Part shown: positions 20,310 through 28,429 of the stretch, piece by piece
How the letters are laid out: every line of letters starts with the position of its first letter
How positions within the stretch are numbered: position 1 is the first letter of the stretch
Assembly (NCBI RefSeq): GCF_900141915.1
Contig: NZ_FQZG01000004.1
Location: 1-64,000 of the forward strand
Origin: Tessaracoccus bendigoensis DSM 12906
GTDB taxonomy: Bacteria > Actinomycetota > Actinomycetes > Propionibacteriales > Propionibacteriaceae
Direction: 5' to 3'
DNA: 64,000 nt
Made by a program: the position numbers and the translations under genes
The notes under the pieces: model-generated
Database searches by the model: none
What the model was told of the DNA's origin: nothing
Seen by the model: only the letters and a program-made list of their open reading frames with translations

Positions 20310-21113
20310 ATGCGCATAGCCCGTTTCGCCCTCGCCGGCCAGGATCCCCAGTACGGGATCATCGAACTCGCCATCGACGGTGGCGACCATCCCGACACGA
20401 TCGCCACCCTGACGGGCGACCCCCTCGCGGGGGTCGCCGTCAACTACACCGGTGAGCGGCACGAATTGGACGACGTCCGGCTCCTGTCGCCGGTGATCCC
20501 GCGGTCGAAGATCGTCGGCGTCGGGAAGAACTACGCCGATCATGCCAGCGAGATGGGCGGTGAGGTGCCAGAGGTGCCGCTGCTGTTCTTCAAGCCCAAC
20601 ACGTCCGTCATCGGACCGAATGAGACGATCATCCGTCCAGAGGGCGTGAACGAGTTGCATTTCGAGGGAGAACTCGCCGTCATCATCGGGCGCATCTGCA
20701 AGCAGGTGCCTGTCGAGCGGGTACCTGAGGTGGTGTTCGGTTACACCATCGCAAACGACGTCACTGCGCGTGACTGGCAGCGAGCCGACGGACAATGGAC
20801 CCGTGCTAAGGGGTCGGACACCTTCCTGCCGCTCGGCCCGTGGGTCAACACCCACCTGACGCTGGAGGAAGTCGGCAAGCTCGACATCGAGACCCGCCTT
20901 GGTGACGAGGTGCGCCAGTCGGGTTCGACCTCGCAGATGGTGCGTGGGGTCGCCGAACTCATCGCCCACATCTCCCGGTCGATCACGCTGCTCCCGGGCG
21001 ACATCATCCTCACCGGAACCCCGGCAGGGGTCGGCGCCATGGAGCCCGGCGACGAGGTACACGTGCAGATAGACGGCCTCGGAACCTTGTCGAACCCCGT
21101 CGCTGACCAGTGA
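20310..21113 (+). CDS. fumarylacetoacetate hydrolase family protein
   Basis: A 267-residue member of the FAH family (hydrolases, decarboxylases or isomerases of diketo acids). The metal-binding core shows as GVGKNYADHASEMG, LHFEGELAVIIG and GYTIANDVTARDWQ, and the C-terminal DIILTGTPAGVGAMEPGD is diagnostic. The ATG is 7 nt after TACGCT with no binding site, so it is probably leaderless. It overlaps the next gene by 4 bp. Substrate not predictable. Confidence 0.88.
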   Translation: MRIARFALAGQDPQYGIIELAIDGGDHPDTIATLTGDPLAGVAVNYTGERHELDDVRLLSPVIPRSKIVGVGKNYADHASEMGGEVPEVPLLFFKPNTSVIGPNETIIRPEGVNELHFEGELAVIIGRICKQVPVERVPEVVFGYTIANDVTARDWQRADGQWTRAKGSDTFLPLGPWVNTHLTLEEVGKLDIETRLGDEVRQSGSTSQMVRGVAELIAHISRSITLLPGDIILTGTPAGVGAMEPGDEVHVQIDGLGTLSNPVADQ

Positions 21114-22033
21114 GCGAAGTCCCCCGCCTGATGGCGGTTGGCCAACCCGCCGATCCGCCGTCGGGGCTGACCTACCCGCTGGCGCTGCGTCACGGAGGGT
21201 CCAGCGGCTTCCAGTCGGTCTTCGGGATCCTGGTCGGGTTCAGCGCGTTTGCGCTGCTTGTGCCGCTGATGAATCAGTTGGTGCTTCGGATCACCCACCT
21301 GTTCCGCGGCGGTGACTGGGAGCAGTACCTCGCCGAGGCGGGCAGCTACCGGTTGCCCGAGGGACCGGCCGCGGGTCATCTCGCTCTCGCTCTGCTGATC
21401 CCGGTGTCGATCCTGATCGTCCGCTACGTCCAGGGCGTCAGCCCGCGTTGGCTGGCGTCGGTGCAGCCGGGGGTACGGTGGCGATTCCTGCTGATCTGCC
21501 TGATGGCCGCCGTGGTGGTGCTCAACGGCGTCCTTTGGTTGTCGTTCGTGACGAAGGGGGTGCCGTCATTCCATTCGGGGGAGAGCGGATGGCTCGGGTT
21601 CCTGGCGGTGTTGGTCATTACCTCGCCGTTGCAGGCCGCCGCTGAAGAGGTGTTCTTCCGTGGCTACCTCCTGCAGGCGATAGGGTCGGCAACGGGTCGG
21701 CAGTGGGTCGGTGTGGTCGGGTCGGCTCTGGTGTTCGCCTTGCTCCACGGGGGCCAGAACCCTGCGCTTTTCGCGCACCGCTTCGCCTTCGGGCTCGTGG
21801 CGGGTGCATTGGTGGTGGTCACGGGGGGTCTGGAGGCGGGCATCGCCGCGCACGCCGTCAACAACGTCGCCGCCTACTGTTACGCGATGTTCACGACGTC
21901 GATCGCCGAGTTGAAGACGGTCAGCGCGATCACGTGGGCGGATGCGGCCTGGGACATCGCCGGGTTTGCCGCCTTCGCCGCGGTCGCCTGGTGGCTGTCG
22001 AGGAGGATGAGGTTGGCCACGCAAACCCCGTGA
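21110..22033 (+). CDS. CPBP-family intramembrane metalloprotease
   Basis: A 307-residue multi-pass membrane protein with the CPBP (CAAX-protease/bacteriocin-processing) motif AAEEVFFRGYLLQ (about residues 181-193), a second motif FALLHGGQNP, and a late HAVNN. It resembles the Rce1 membrane protease fold, with about seven hydrophobic segments. The GTG start overlaps the FAH gene stop. Targets are unknown. Confidence 0.85.
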   Translation: MSEVPRLMAVGQPADPPSGLTYPLALRHGGSSGFQSVFGILVGFSAFALLVPLMNQLVLRITHLFRGGDWEQYLAEAGSYRLPEGPAAGHLALALLIPVSILIVRYVQGVSPRWLASVQPGVRWRFLLICLMAAVVVLNGVLWLSFVTKGVPSFHSGESGWLGFLAVLVITSPLQAAAEEVFFRGYLLQAIGSATGRQWVGVVGSALVFALLHGGQNPALFAHRFAFGLVAGALVVVTGGLEAGIAAHAVNNVAAYCYAMFTTSIAELKTVSAITWADAAWDIAGFAAFAAVAWWLSRRMRLATQTP

Positions 22034-22115
22034 CGGGCGCCCGGCCGCCGGTTTGTGGGTCGTGGATTCCATGGTGTAGTGTTTCACTTCGTGCCCGGGG
22101 GAAACCTTGGGACAC

Positions 22116-22187
22116 AGGGGTATGGGGTAATTGGCAGCCCGACGGTTTCTGGTTCCGTTAGTTCAGGTTCGAGTCCTGGTACCCCTG
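22116..22187 (+). tRNA. tRNA-Gln (anticodon CTG)
   Basis: A 7-bp acceptor stem AGGGGTA/TACCCCT, D-loop GGGGTAATTGGCAGC, anticodon loop TTCTGGT with CTG at 22149-22151, T-loop GGTTCGAGTCC and discriminator G. CCA is not encoded. The last pair of the anticodon stem is T-T. Confidence 0.93.
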
Positions 22188-22215
22188 CGGAAAGTGTTAA
22201 GCTCTCCATCGCTAG

Positions 22216-22288
22216 GGCCCCGTTGTGTAGCGGCCTAGCACGCCGCCCTCTCAAGGCGGTAGCGCGGGTTCGAATCCCGTCGGGGCTA
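22216..22288 (+). tRNA. tRNA-Glu (anticodon CTC)
   Basis: Acceptor stem GGCCCCG/CGGGGCT, anticodon stem CCGCC/GGCGG around loop CTCTCAA with CTC at 22250-22252, T-arm CGGGTTCGAATCCCG. It lies 28 nt after tRNA-Gln, probably in one transcript. CCA is not encoded. Confidence 0.93.
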
Positions 22289-22297
22289 CAAGGCAAT

Positions 22298-22335
22298 CGG
22301 CCTAGTCAACAACAAGTTGGCTAGGCCGTTACTCT
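22298..22335 (+). terminator. terminator of the tRNA pair
   Basis: A 13-bp stem (22298-22310 with 22316-22328, one G-T pair) with loop AACAA, then TTACTCT. Confidence 0.8.
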
Positions 22336-22525
22336 GTCCGGCTATCCGGCATCCCGCACCAGATCCCGCACCAGTCCGGGACGGGTCGCCAAAGCCGCTA
22401 CCGCGCCGACTCCATCGCATCGGCCACCACGTCGAGCCGATCCCCGAACAGGGGCCGATACAGGGCAACGTCAGCGTCGCCGACTTGTGGGCAAGCATCT
22501 GTTGCCGTCCTGCTCGCGTCCTGAA

Positions 22526-22767
22526 AATCGGCCAGTGGTCGATTCTGGTGTGTCTGGGGTCGAGTATGGGCCACTGCCTTGGTTGGCTGGGTTCGGTCGT
22601 CTTTCGTTGGAGTCGCGAGGATCGGCCAGTGGTCGATTTTGGTGTGTCTGGGGTCGAGTATCGGCCACTGCCTTGGTTGGCTGGGTTCGGTCGTCTTTCG
22701 TCGGAGTCGCGAGGATCGGCCAGTGGTCGATTTTGGTGTGGCTGGGGTCGAGTATCGGCCACTGCCT
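22526..22767 (+). repeat. three tandem copies of the 51-bp element (94-bp period), cluster B
   Basis: Copies at 22526-22576, 22620-22670 and 22714-22764. Each starts with CGGCCAGTGGTCGATT, has the centre TGGTGTGTCTGGGGTCGAG and ends with CGGCCACTG. CAGTGGTCGAT at the left can pair with ATCGGCCACTG at the right through one G-U pair (copy 1 has one change). The 43-nt spacers between copies are identical except for one base (CGTTGG/CGTCGG), so this is a tandem duplication. The 22336-22922 gap holds nothing else recognisable. Confidence 0.85.
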
Positions 22768-22922
22768 TGGGTGCCGTGGCGGGGGGAGGGACTCGGCTGA
22801 CGCATCCAGGCCTTAATTCTGTGAGCGTCGCGAGGTTATCCACAGATGTCGTGGAGGTGCGGTTGGTTGAGCCCTTCTGTTGGTTCAATGGAGCCTCATC
22901 AAGTCTCAAGGTGGAGGTTCGG

Positions 22923-23531
22923 ATGCGTCTTCTTATCGCGGCTCTCGTGTGCGTGGCGGTGTTGGTGGGATGTGGGCCGACTGGGGCGCAGACGCCTTCG
23001 CCGAGCCCGAGCCCGAGCCCGAGCGCGCCGAGCGTCACGCCCACCCCCACGCCGAGCCCGTCCCCGACCCCGACCCCGACTCCGACGGCGTTCGCGTCGT
23101 TTCCTGCGGACCTGCCGACGGAGGACCCGGAGACGGCTGCGGTGATTGAAGGTTGGCAGGCGTACTGGAAGGTATATGAGAAGTTCGCCGCCGACCCAGC
23201 CTCGTTCAAAGACTTCACAGAGACCCAGTACGTGACCACGGGTAAGCAATCGGTCGGGATACTGGACGAACTGGAGCAGATTCGTGAGGCGGGGCTGCGG
23301 AGTGACGGCGGGCGTCAGTTCAGAGACATCGATGTGGTGATCAACGATGGGTCGCCCCGGACAGCTGTGGTGAGCTACTGCATGGTCCTGGATTCGCTGC
23401 GCGTGGTTGATGCTGAGACCGGTGAGAGGGTAGTCAGGACCGGATCGGTGCTCGAACAGGACACCCTCGAGGAGATGCCAGACGGATCTTGGCGGGTGGC
23501 CTTGGTCCGGAACAAGGCGGCGGTGTGTTGA
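22923..23531 (+). CDS. secreted lipoprotein with a Pro/Ser/Thr linker
   Basis: A 202-residue protein with a lipoprotein signal peptide (MRLLIAALVCVAVLVGC, lipobox LVGC, Cys17). It is followed by a linker of repeated PS and PT units (about residues 24-58) and a 140-residue globular domain with EGWQAYWKVYEKFAADP and a closing SWRVALVRNKAAVC. The domain resembles the NTF2-like folds common in such lipoproteins, but I cannot assign it. The ATG follows GGTGGAGG; the long upstream extension of the frame runs through the cluster B repeats and is not coding. It overlaps the next gene. Confidence 0.75.
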   Translation: MRLLIAALVCVAVLVGCGPTGAQTPSPSPSPSPSAPSVTPTPTPSPSPTPTPTPTAFASFPADLPTEDPETAAVIEGWQAYWKVYEKFAADPASFKDFTETQYVTTGKQSVGILDELEQIREAGLRSDGGRQFRDIDVVINDGSPRTAVVSYCMVLDSLRVVDAETGERVVRTGSVLEQDTLEEMPDGSWRVALVRNKAAVC

Positions 23532-24463
23532 GGCTGGTCCGGCCTGCGTGGCTGATGCTAATCCTGGTGGGGTGGAACTGCTCAGTTTCGCTTGTTGATG
23601 GGGCCAGGGCTGCCGCCGATAACGACCCTTGCGGCGGATTGAATACGGTGACAGGGAACTGTGCGTACGAGGTCGCTCAAGCATCGGAATCGTCGGTCGG
23701 CTTGCTTCTTGAGGTTCGTGATGATTCCACTCAGCAGACTGTTGGCCCACGAGTCTGCTCCTTCGAAGGCGCAGTCGTCAGGTGTGTGACTGGGCTAGGG
23801 GTCTGGAGTTCATATGTGAGCGCGTGGTGCCGCCACTTACCTGATCAGCCTCCGGCCGATAATCCCGTGTGGGCTGGCCGGACCGAGGGGGCGATCTTCG
23901 AGTGCGCCCGACCGGGTTTCGATGGGCTTCCCAATCCCGGTGAGTTGACCTGGCACTGGTTACCGGATGCTCCCGGGACCGAGGTTGACCCAGAAGAGAT
24001 GGCCAGGCGTCTGTTGGCCAGCATCGAGTTCCAGTCTCCGGAGATGGGGATGTTCCCGAAGGGGGATTCGCTCCAACACATGGGTCTCGTGGGGTGGAAC
24101 ATGTGGCTTTGGGCGGCTCCCTCGTCGCAGTTGCAGTGGGGGCCGGTGACGGATTCGATCTCCGAGAGCGGGATCACGGTGACGTTGACGGCAGAGGTCG
24201 ACAGCATGGAATGGGACATGGGTGACGGCACCACCATCTCCTGCGGTAAGGGCCGGGCCTGGTCGCAGCAGGTGACGGGCGGGCGGAATGTGCCCTCGCC
24301 CGAGTGTGGGCACGTCTATAGCGGGGATGGGCGTTACACGGTGACGGCGACGTCGAACTGGGATGTGGAGTGGTCTGGGGGTGGCCAGTCGGGTTCTCTG
24401 CCGTTCACGTTGAGCCGTGACGCTGCGGTCGTCGTCGGCGAGATGCAGTCCGTCAACCGGTGA
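23525..24463 (+). CDS. secreted protein with a PKD-like segment
   Basis: About 312 residues with an N-terminal signal-like hydrophobic segment (LMLILVGWNCSVSLV). The C-terminal part contains WDMGDGTTISCG and CGHVYSGDGRYTVTATS, the GDG and Tyr pattern of a PKD/immunoglobulin-like surface domain. The GTG overlaps the lipoprotein stop, so the two are coupled and probably act together at the cell envelope. The start is uncertain (GTG 23525 or TTG 23528). Function unknown. Confidence 0.65.
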   Translation: MLRLVRPAWLMLILVGWNCSVSLVDGARAAADNDPCGGLNTVTGNCAYEVAQASESSVGLLLEVRDDSTQQTVGPRVCSFEGAVVRCVTGLGVWSSYVSAWCRHLPDQPPADNPVWAGRTEGAIFECARPGFDGLPNPGELTWHWLPDAPGTEVDPEEMARRLLASIEFQSPEMGMFPKGDSLQHMGLVGWNMWLWAAPSSQLQWGPVTDSISESGITVTLTAEVDSMEWDMGDGTTISCGKGRAWSQQVTGGRNVPSPECGHVYSGDGRYTVTATSNWDVEWSGGGQSGSLPFTLSRDAAVVVGEMQSVNR

Positions 24464-24499
24464 GTGAGGTTTTAGGCATGACAGTCTGACCTATTTGTC

Positions 24500-24517
24500 G
24501 GTAAGGTGTGCCTTACC
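24500..24517 (+). promoter_or_regulatory. DtxR/IdeR-like iron box
   Basis: Perfect inverted repeat GGTAAGG-TGTG-CCTTACC, 20 nt before the siderophore-interacting protein gene. It resembles the actinobacterial iron-regulator boxes (TTAGGTTAG dyads) in composition and symmetry, though it is not a perfect match to the consensus. Confidence 0.5.
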
Positions 24518-24537
24518 CGACTCAGGAGGTCCCGGAC

Positions 24538-25338
24538 ATGTCGTTCTCCGACGCCCGCAAGGTGCGCGGCCTGTACCGCGCCGAGGTGGCGTCGGCGCGC
24601 AGGATCAGCCCGAACTTTGTTCGCGTCACCCTTGCCGGTGACGACCTTGAGCGGCTGCCCCGACACGGGTTCGACCACTGGGTGAGGCTTTTCCTTCCGC
24701 ATCCCTCGGGCGCTCGGACCGATTTCTCGTCATTGCCCGAGACCTTCGGCGTGGGCGGCTATGTGAAATACCTCCGCCAGAAGTCCGACTCCCGACCAGT
24801 GGTTCGCAGCTACACGATCCGGGCCCAACGTGCCCGGGAGATCGATATCGACTTTGTCGCCCACGGGGACGAAGGGCCTGCCGGTTCCTGGGCCCAGCGT
24901 GCCACGGCGGGTGAGCCGGTGGCGCTCATCGACCAGGGGCGCGGTTTCGACCTGCCAGATGACGCCGGTTTCCACCTCCTGGTCGGCGACGAGTCCGCGC
25001 TTCCCGCAGTTCTCTGCATCCTGCGTGACCTGCCCGCCGACGCCACGGGGCTCGCCATCGTCGAGGTGCCCCATATTGCAGATGCTCAGGATGTCGTCAT
25101 GCCCGAAGGTGTGGAACTGCGCTGGTTGGTGCGCTCGAACCCGAAGACGATACCTGGGCGCCTCGCGCTGCAAGAACTCCGAGATTTCTCCCCGCCCGAT
25201 CCGGAGACCGTCGCGGCATTCATCGTGGGGGAGCAGGCACTGGCCACCGGTGGTCGTCGGCACCTCGTGTCGCTAGGTACCCCGAAGCCGCAGATCGAGT
25301 TCACGGGTTTCTGGCGCGTCGGCAGAGCAGCCGGCTGA
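24538..25338 (+). CDS. siderophore-interacting protein (ViuB-type flavin reductase)
   Basis: Probably releases iron from imported ferric siderophores by reduction. The 266-residue protein has an FAD-binding barrel (RISPNFVRVTLAGDDLERL, then RSYTIRAQ for flavin) and a NAD(P)H domain (HLLVGDESALPAV; AAFIVGEQALATGGRRHL), ending in the family motif TGFWRVGRA. The ATG follows CAGGAGG. The iron-box-like palindrome upstream supports iron repression. No siderophore transporter is adjacent. Confidence 0.9.
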   Translation: MSFSDARKVRGLYRAEVASARRISPNFVRVTLAGDDLERLPRHGFDHWVRLFLPHPSGARTDFSSLPETFGVGGYVKYLRQKSDSRPVVRSYTIRAQRAREIDIDFVAHGDEGPAGSWAQRATAGEPVALIDQGRGFDLPDDAGFHLLVGDESALPAVLCILRDLPADATGLAIVEVPHIADAQDVVMPEGVELRWLVRSNPKTIPGRLALQELRDFSPPDPETVAAFIVGEQALATGGRRHLVSLGTPKPQIEFTGFWRVGRAAG

Positions 25339-25394
25339 CGTCAGGTTCAGGTGTTGCGGCGGGATCCTCCTTCTCGAAGTCGCCGCAGCAAAGC

Positions 25395-25427
25395 GAGTGG
25401 CCCGGTGCTGGACACACCGGGCCACTC
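25395..25427. terminator. bidirectional terminator between the reductase and IclR genes
   Basis: A perfect 13-bp stem (25395-25407 with 25415-25427) with a 7-nt loop, between convergent genes ending at 25338 and 25442. Confidence 0.75.
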
Positions 25428-25441
25428 ATCACTTCCTGATC

Positions 25442-26167
25442 TCACTCGGGCGCGCCGCTCCTGCGGAGCACCTCGCTCAACCGCTCCGCTGCCGCGAGGA
25501 CGGCGGGGGCGTGCAGACGACCGGGGGAGCGCGTCAGCCGCTCGATGGGTCCCGAAACTGACACCGCCGCGATCAGCTTGCCCGACGGAGCCAGGACCGG
25601 GGCTGAGACAGAGGCCACCCCGGCCTCCCGCTCCGCGACCGACTGAGCCCAGCCTCGTCGGCGCACCGACTGAAGCGTCGAGAGGGTGAAGGAAGCGGTG
25701 TCGAGCAGCTTCTCGAGCTTCTCCGGCTCCTCCCAAGCCAGCAGCACCTGCGCAGCCGAACCTGCCGTCATTGAGATCTGCGCCCCCGTCGGCACGGTGT
25801 CGCGCAGACCGTGTGGCCGCTCGACGGAGGCGACGCAGACGCGCACATCGCCTTGGCGACGGAAAAGCTGCACTGACTCACCGGTGATGTCCCGGAGCCG
25901 CGAAAGGATTGGTCCGGCAGTTGCCAGCAGGGGGTCCTCGCCCGCGGACTCGGCGAGCTCGATCAGCCTCTGGCCGAGTACGAAGCGGCCTTGCAGGTCG
26001 CGTCCCACGAAGCGATGATGTTCGAGGGCCACGGCCAGCCGGTGCGCGGTGGGCCGGGCCAGCCCGGTTGCCGTGACCAGGCCTGCGAGCGTCAGAGGAT
26101 TGTGCTCAAGGGCTGCGAGCACTGCGGCGGCTTTGTCGAGTACGCCGACACCTGAGGTTTCGTCCAT
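25442..26167 (-). CDS. IclR-family regulator of leucine biosynthesis (NdgR/LtbR-like)
   Basis: A 241-residue IclR regulator. The N-terminal winged helix-turn-helix (VLDKAAAVLAALEHNPLTLAGL, then LARPTAHRLAVALEHH) is followed by the ligand-binding GAF-like domain with ERPHGLRDTVPTGAQISM. It is divergent from leuCD with 104 bp between them, the arrangement known for LtbR in Corynebacterium and NdgR in Streptomyces, which act on leuB and leuCD. The start codon lies 6 nt after TAGTCT with no binding site, so it is probably leaderless. Confidence 0.88.
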   Translation of the reverse strand: MDETSGVGVLDKAAAVLAALEHNPLTLAGLVTATGLARPTAHRLAVALEHHRFVGRDLQGRFVLGQRLIELAESAGEDPLLATAGPILSRLRDITGESVQLFRRQGDVRVCVASVERPHGLRDTVPTGAQISMTAGSAAQVLLAWEEPEKLEKLLDTASFTLSTLQSVRRRGWAQSVAEREAGVASVSAPVLAPSGKLIAAVSVSGPIERLTRSPGRLHAPAVLAAAERLSEVLRRSGAPE

Positions 26168-26199
26168 ATGGTGAGACTAACAGTCCGAATGGTGGACAA

Positions 26200-26225
26200 G
26201 CAAACTGGATCCACGCTCAGTTTGC
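26200..26225 (+). promoter_or_regulatory. palindrome in the IclR-leuC intergenic region
   Basis: Perfect inverted repeat GCAAACTG-N10-CAGTTTGC; a shorter GTGGA...TCCAC dyad (26192-26214) overlaps it. It lies between divergent promoters, a natural operator for the IclR regulator. Confidence 0.55.
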
Positions 26226-26271
26226 CCATACTTGACGAAGTTCGTTGGAGACCCTGAAGAAGCGAGGAGCC

Positions 26272-27669
26272 ATGGGGAAGACCCTGAGTGAGAAGGTTTG
26301 GGACGCGCACGTCGTCCGTTCGGTCCAGGGTGAGCCTGACCTCCTCTACATCGACCTGCATCTTGTGCACGAAGTGACGAGCCCGCAGGCGTTCGAGGGT
26401 CTCCGGCTCGCTGGCCGCCCCGTCCGCCGTCCCGATCTGACGCTGGCGACCGAGGACCACAACACCCCGACCCTCAACATCCTCGCCCCGATCGCCGACC
26501 CGGTGTCCAAGAAGCAGGTCGACACGCTGCGGAGCAACGCCAAGGACTTCGGCGTGCGCATCCATTCATTGGGCGACAAGGACCAGGGCGTGGTGCACAT
26601 CATCGGCCCCCAGCTGGGGGTGACGCAGCCGGGCATGACGATCGTGTGCGGCGACTCGCACACCTCCACGCACGGCGCGTTCGGTGCGCTGGCCTACGGC
26701 ATCGGCACCTCCGAGGTCGAGCACGTGCTCGCGACCCAGACGCTGCCGCAGGCGAAGCCGAAGACCATGGCGGTCAACATCAACGGTGAACTGCCGGACG
26801 GCGTCACGGCCAAGGACATCGTGCTCGCCCTGATCGCGAAGGTCGGCACCGGCGGCGGCCAGGGCTACATCGTCGAGTACCGCGGCGACACCGTCGAGAA
26901 CCTCTCGATGGAAGGTCGCATGACGATCTGCAACATGAGCATCGAATGGGGTGCCAAGGCGGGCATGATGGCCCCCGACGAGACGACCTTCGCCTACCTC
27001 AAGGGTCGCCCGCACGCCCCCGAGGGCGAGGACTGGGACGCCGCCGTCGAATACTGGCGCACTCTGAAGTCAGACGACGACGCCACCTTCGACGTCGAGG
27101 TCGACATTGACGCCTCCAAGCTCACCCCGTTCGTCACCTGGGGCACCAACCCCGGCCACGGCGTGCCGCTGGGTGCCACAGTCCCGGCGCCGGAAGACTT
27201 CGAATCTGAGGTCGAGCAGGCCACCGCGAAGCGGGCGCTTGAATATATGGCACTGACCCCCGGCACCCCGATGCGCGACATCTACGTCGACACCGTCTTC
27301 CTCGGCTCCTGCACCAACGGCCGCATCGAGGATCTGCGCCTGGCCGCTTCGGTTCTGAAGGGGCGCAAGAAGGCCGACTCGATCCGGATGCTGGTCGTCC
27401 CGGGTTCGGCCCGCGTACGGCTGCAAGCCGAGGCTGAGGGTCTCGACAAGGTGTTCCTCGACTTCGGTGCGGAGTGGCGCGCCGCTGGCTGTTCGATGTG
27501 TCTGGGCATGAACCCCGACCAGTTGGCGCCTGGTGAACGCTCGGCCTCGACGTCGAACCGAAACTTCGAGGGTCGCCAAGGCAAGGGCGGCCGCACCCAC
27601 CTTGTTTCCCCGGCCGTCGCCGCCGCGACCGCCATCACCGGCCATCTGTCCGCCCCGGCCGATCTCTGA
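26272..27669 (+). CDS. leuC: 3-isopropylmalate dehydratase, large subunit
   Basis: Iron-sulfur aconitase-family subunit that isomerises isopropylmalate (and citramalate). The 465-residue protein has the 4Fe-4S cysteines in [13 protein letters not shown] and [12 protein letters not shown], plus the early TEDHNTPT and [14 protein letters not shown] motifs. The ATG at 26272 follows GAGGAGC; a farther start has no site. leuD follows after 13 bp. Confidence 0.96.
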   Translation: MGKTLSEKVWDAHVVRSVQGEPDLLYIDLHLVHEVTSPQAFEGLRLAGRPVRRPDLTLATEDHNTPTLNILAPIADPVSKKQVDTLRSNAKDFGVRIHSLGDKDQGVVHIIGPQLGVTQPGMTIVCGDSHTSTHGAFGALAYGIGTSEVEHVLATQTLPQAKPKTMAVNINGELPDGVTAKDIVLALIAKVGTGGGQGYIVEYRGDTVENLSMEGRMTICNMSIEWGAKAGMMAPDETTFAYLKGRPHAPEGEDWDAAVEYWRTLKSDDDATFDVEVDIDASKLTPFVTWGTNPGHGVPLGATVPAPEDFESEVEQATAKRALEYMALTPGTPMRDIYVDTVFLGSCTNGRIEDLRLAASVLKGRKKADSIRMLVVPGSARVRLQAEAEGLDKVFLDFGAEWRAAGCSMCLGMNPDQLAPGERSASTSNRNFEGRQGKGGRTHLVSPAVAAATAITGHLSAPADL

Positions 27670-27682
27670 AAAGGACCTGAAG

Positions 27683-28288
27683 ATGGAACCCTTCGCCAAC
27701 CACACTGGTATCGCGGTCCCGCTGGAGCGCAGCAACGTCGACACCGACCAGATCATCCCCGCCGTCTACCTGAAGCGGATCACCCGCACCGGCTTCGAGG
27801 ACGGGCTGTTTGCCGCCTGGCGCAACGACCCCGAGTTCGTGCTGAACCGCGAACCGTTCACGGGTGGCACGATCCTGATCCCCGGCCCCGATTTCGGCAC
27901 CGGCTCGTCTCGTGAGCACGCCGTCTGGGCTCTCCAGAACTACGGCTTCAAGGTCGTCATCGGCACCCGATTCGGCGACATCTTCCGCTCGAACTCGGGT
28001 AAGGCCGGCCTGCTCGTTGCGCTGGTCTCCGAGGCCGACCGCGACGCGCTGTGGGAGGCCATCGACGCCGACCCGAACGTCCCGACCACCGTCGACCTGC
28101 CCTCGCAGACGATCACGCGCGGTGACCTGAACGTCAAGTTCGAGATCGACGCTTACACGAAACACCGGCTCCTCAATGGGCTCGACGACATCTCGATGAC
28201 GCTGCAGCACGCCGACGAGATCGCGGCGTTCGAGGCGACGCGCCCGTCCTTCAAGCCGAAGACCCTCCCGGTCCGCACCGCCGGCTGA
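27683..28288 (+). CDS. leuD: 3-isopropylmalate dehydratase, small subunit
   Basis: The 201-residue swivel domain partner of LeuC. It has [16 protein letters not shown], the substrate loop [14 protein letters not shown] and [11 protein letters not shown]. The ribosome binding site is AAAGGACC. The 140 bp after it hold no clear terminator, only a short GGTCGCGACC palindrome at 28295. Confidence 0.95.
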   Translation: MEPFANHTGIAVPLERSNVDTDQIIPAVYLKRITRTGFEDGLFAAWRNDPEFVLNREPFTGGTILIPGPDFGTGSSREHAVWALQNYGFKVVIGTRFGDIFRSNSGKAGLLVALVSEADRDALWEAIDADPNVPTTVDLPSQTITRGDLNVKFEIDAYTKHRLLNGLDDISMTLQHADEIAAFEATRPSFKPKTLPVRTAG

Positions 28289-28429
28289 GCCCAGGTCGCG
28301 ACCCACGTGCCTCGCGCCGATTGGTGCGGGGCCGTTGCGATTCCTGGGAAGAGATCCCCGCCAGCCACGTCTAGTTGCGTCTAGTTGAACTCAGCACGGT
28401 GATGCCCGGTCCCGGGTAGCCTCGAGCCC

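Noticed and set aside
22526-22767. CRISPR-like repeat-spacer pattern
   Set aside because: The spacers are near-identical to each other and the repeat is longer than usual, there are only three units, and no cas gene is present.
22317-22922. Upstream extension of the lipoprotein frame (and frames in other phases) through the 51-bp repeats
   Set aside because: It has no start signal, the sequence tracks the repeats, and the lipoprotein signal peptide begins at 22923 behind a good ribosome binding site.
22289-22922. Integration (att) site at the 3' end of tRNA-Glu
   Set aside because: I found no duplicate of the tRNA end nearby and no integrase gene.
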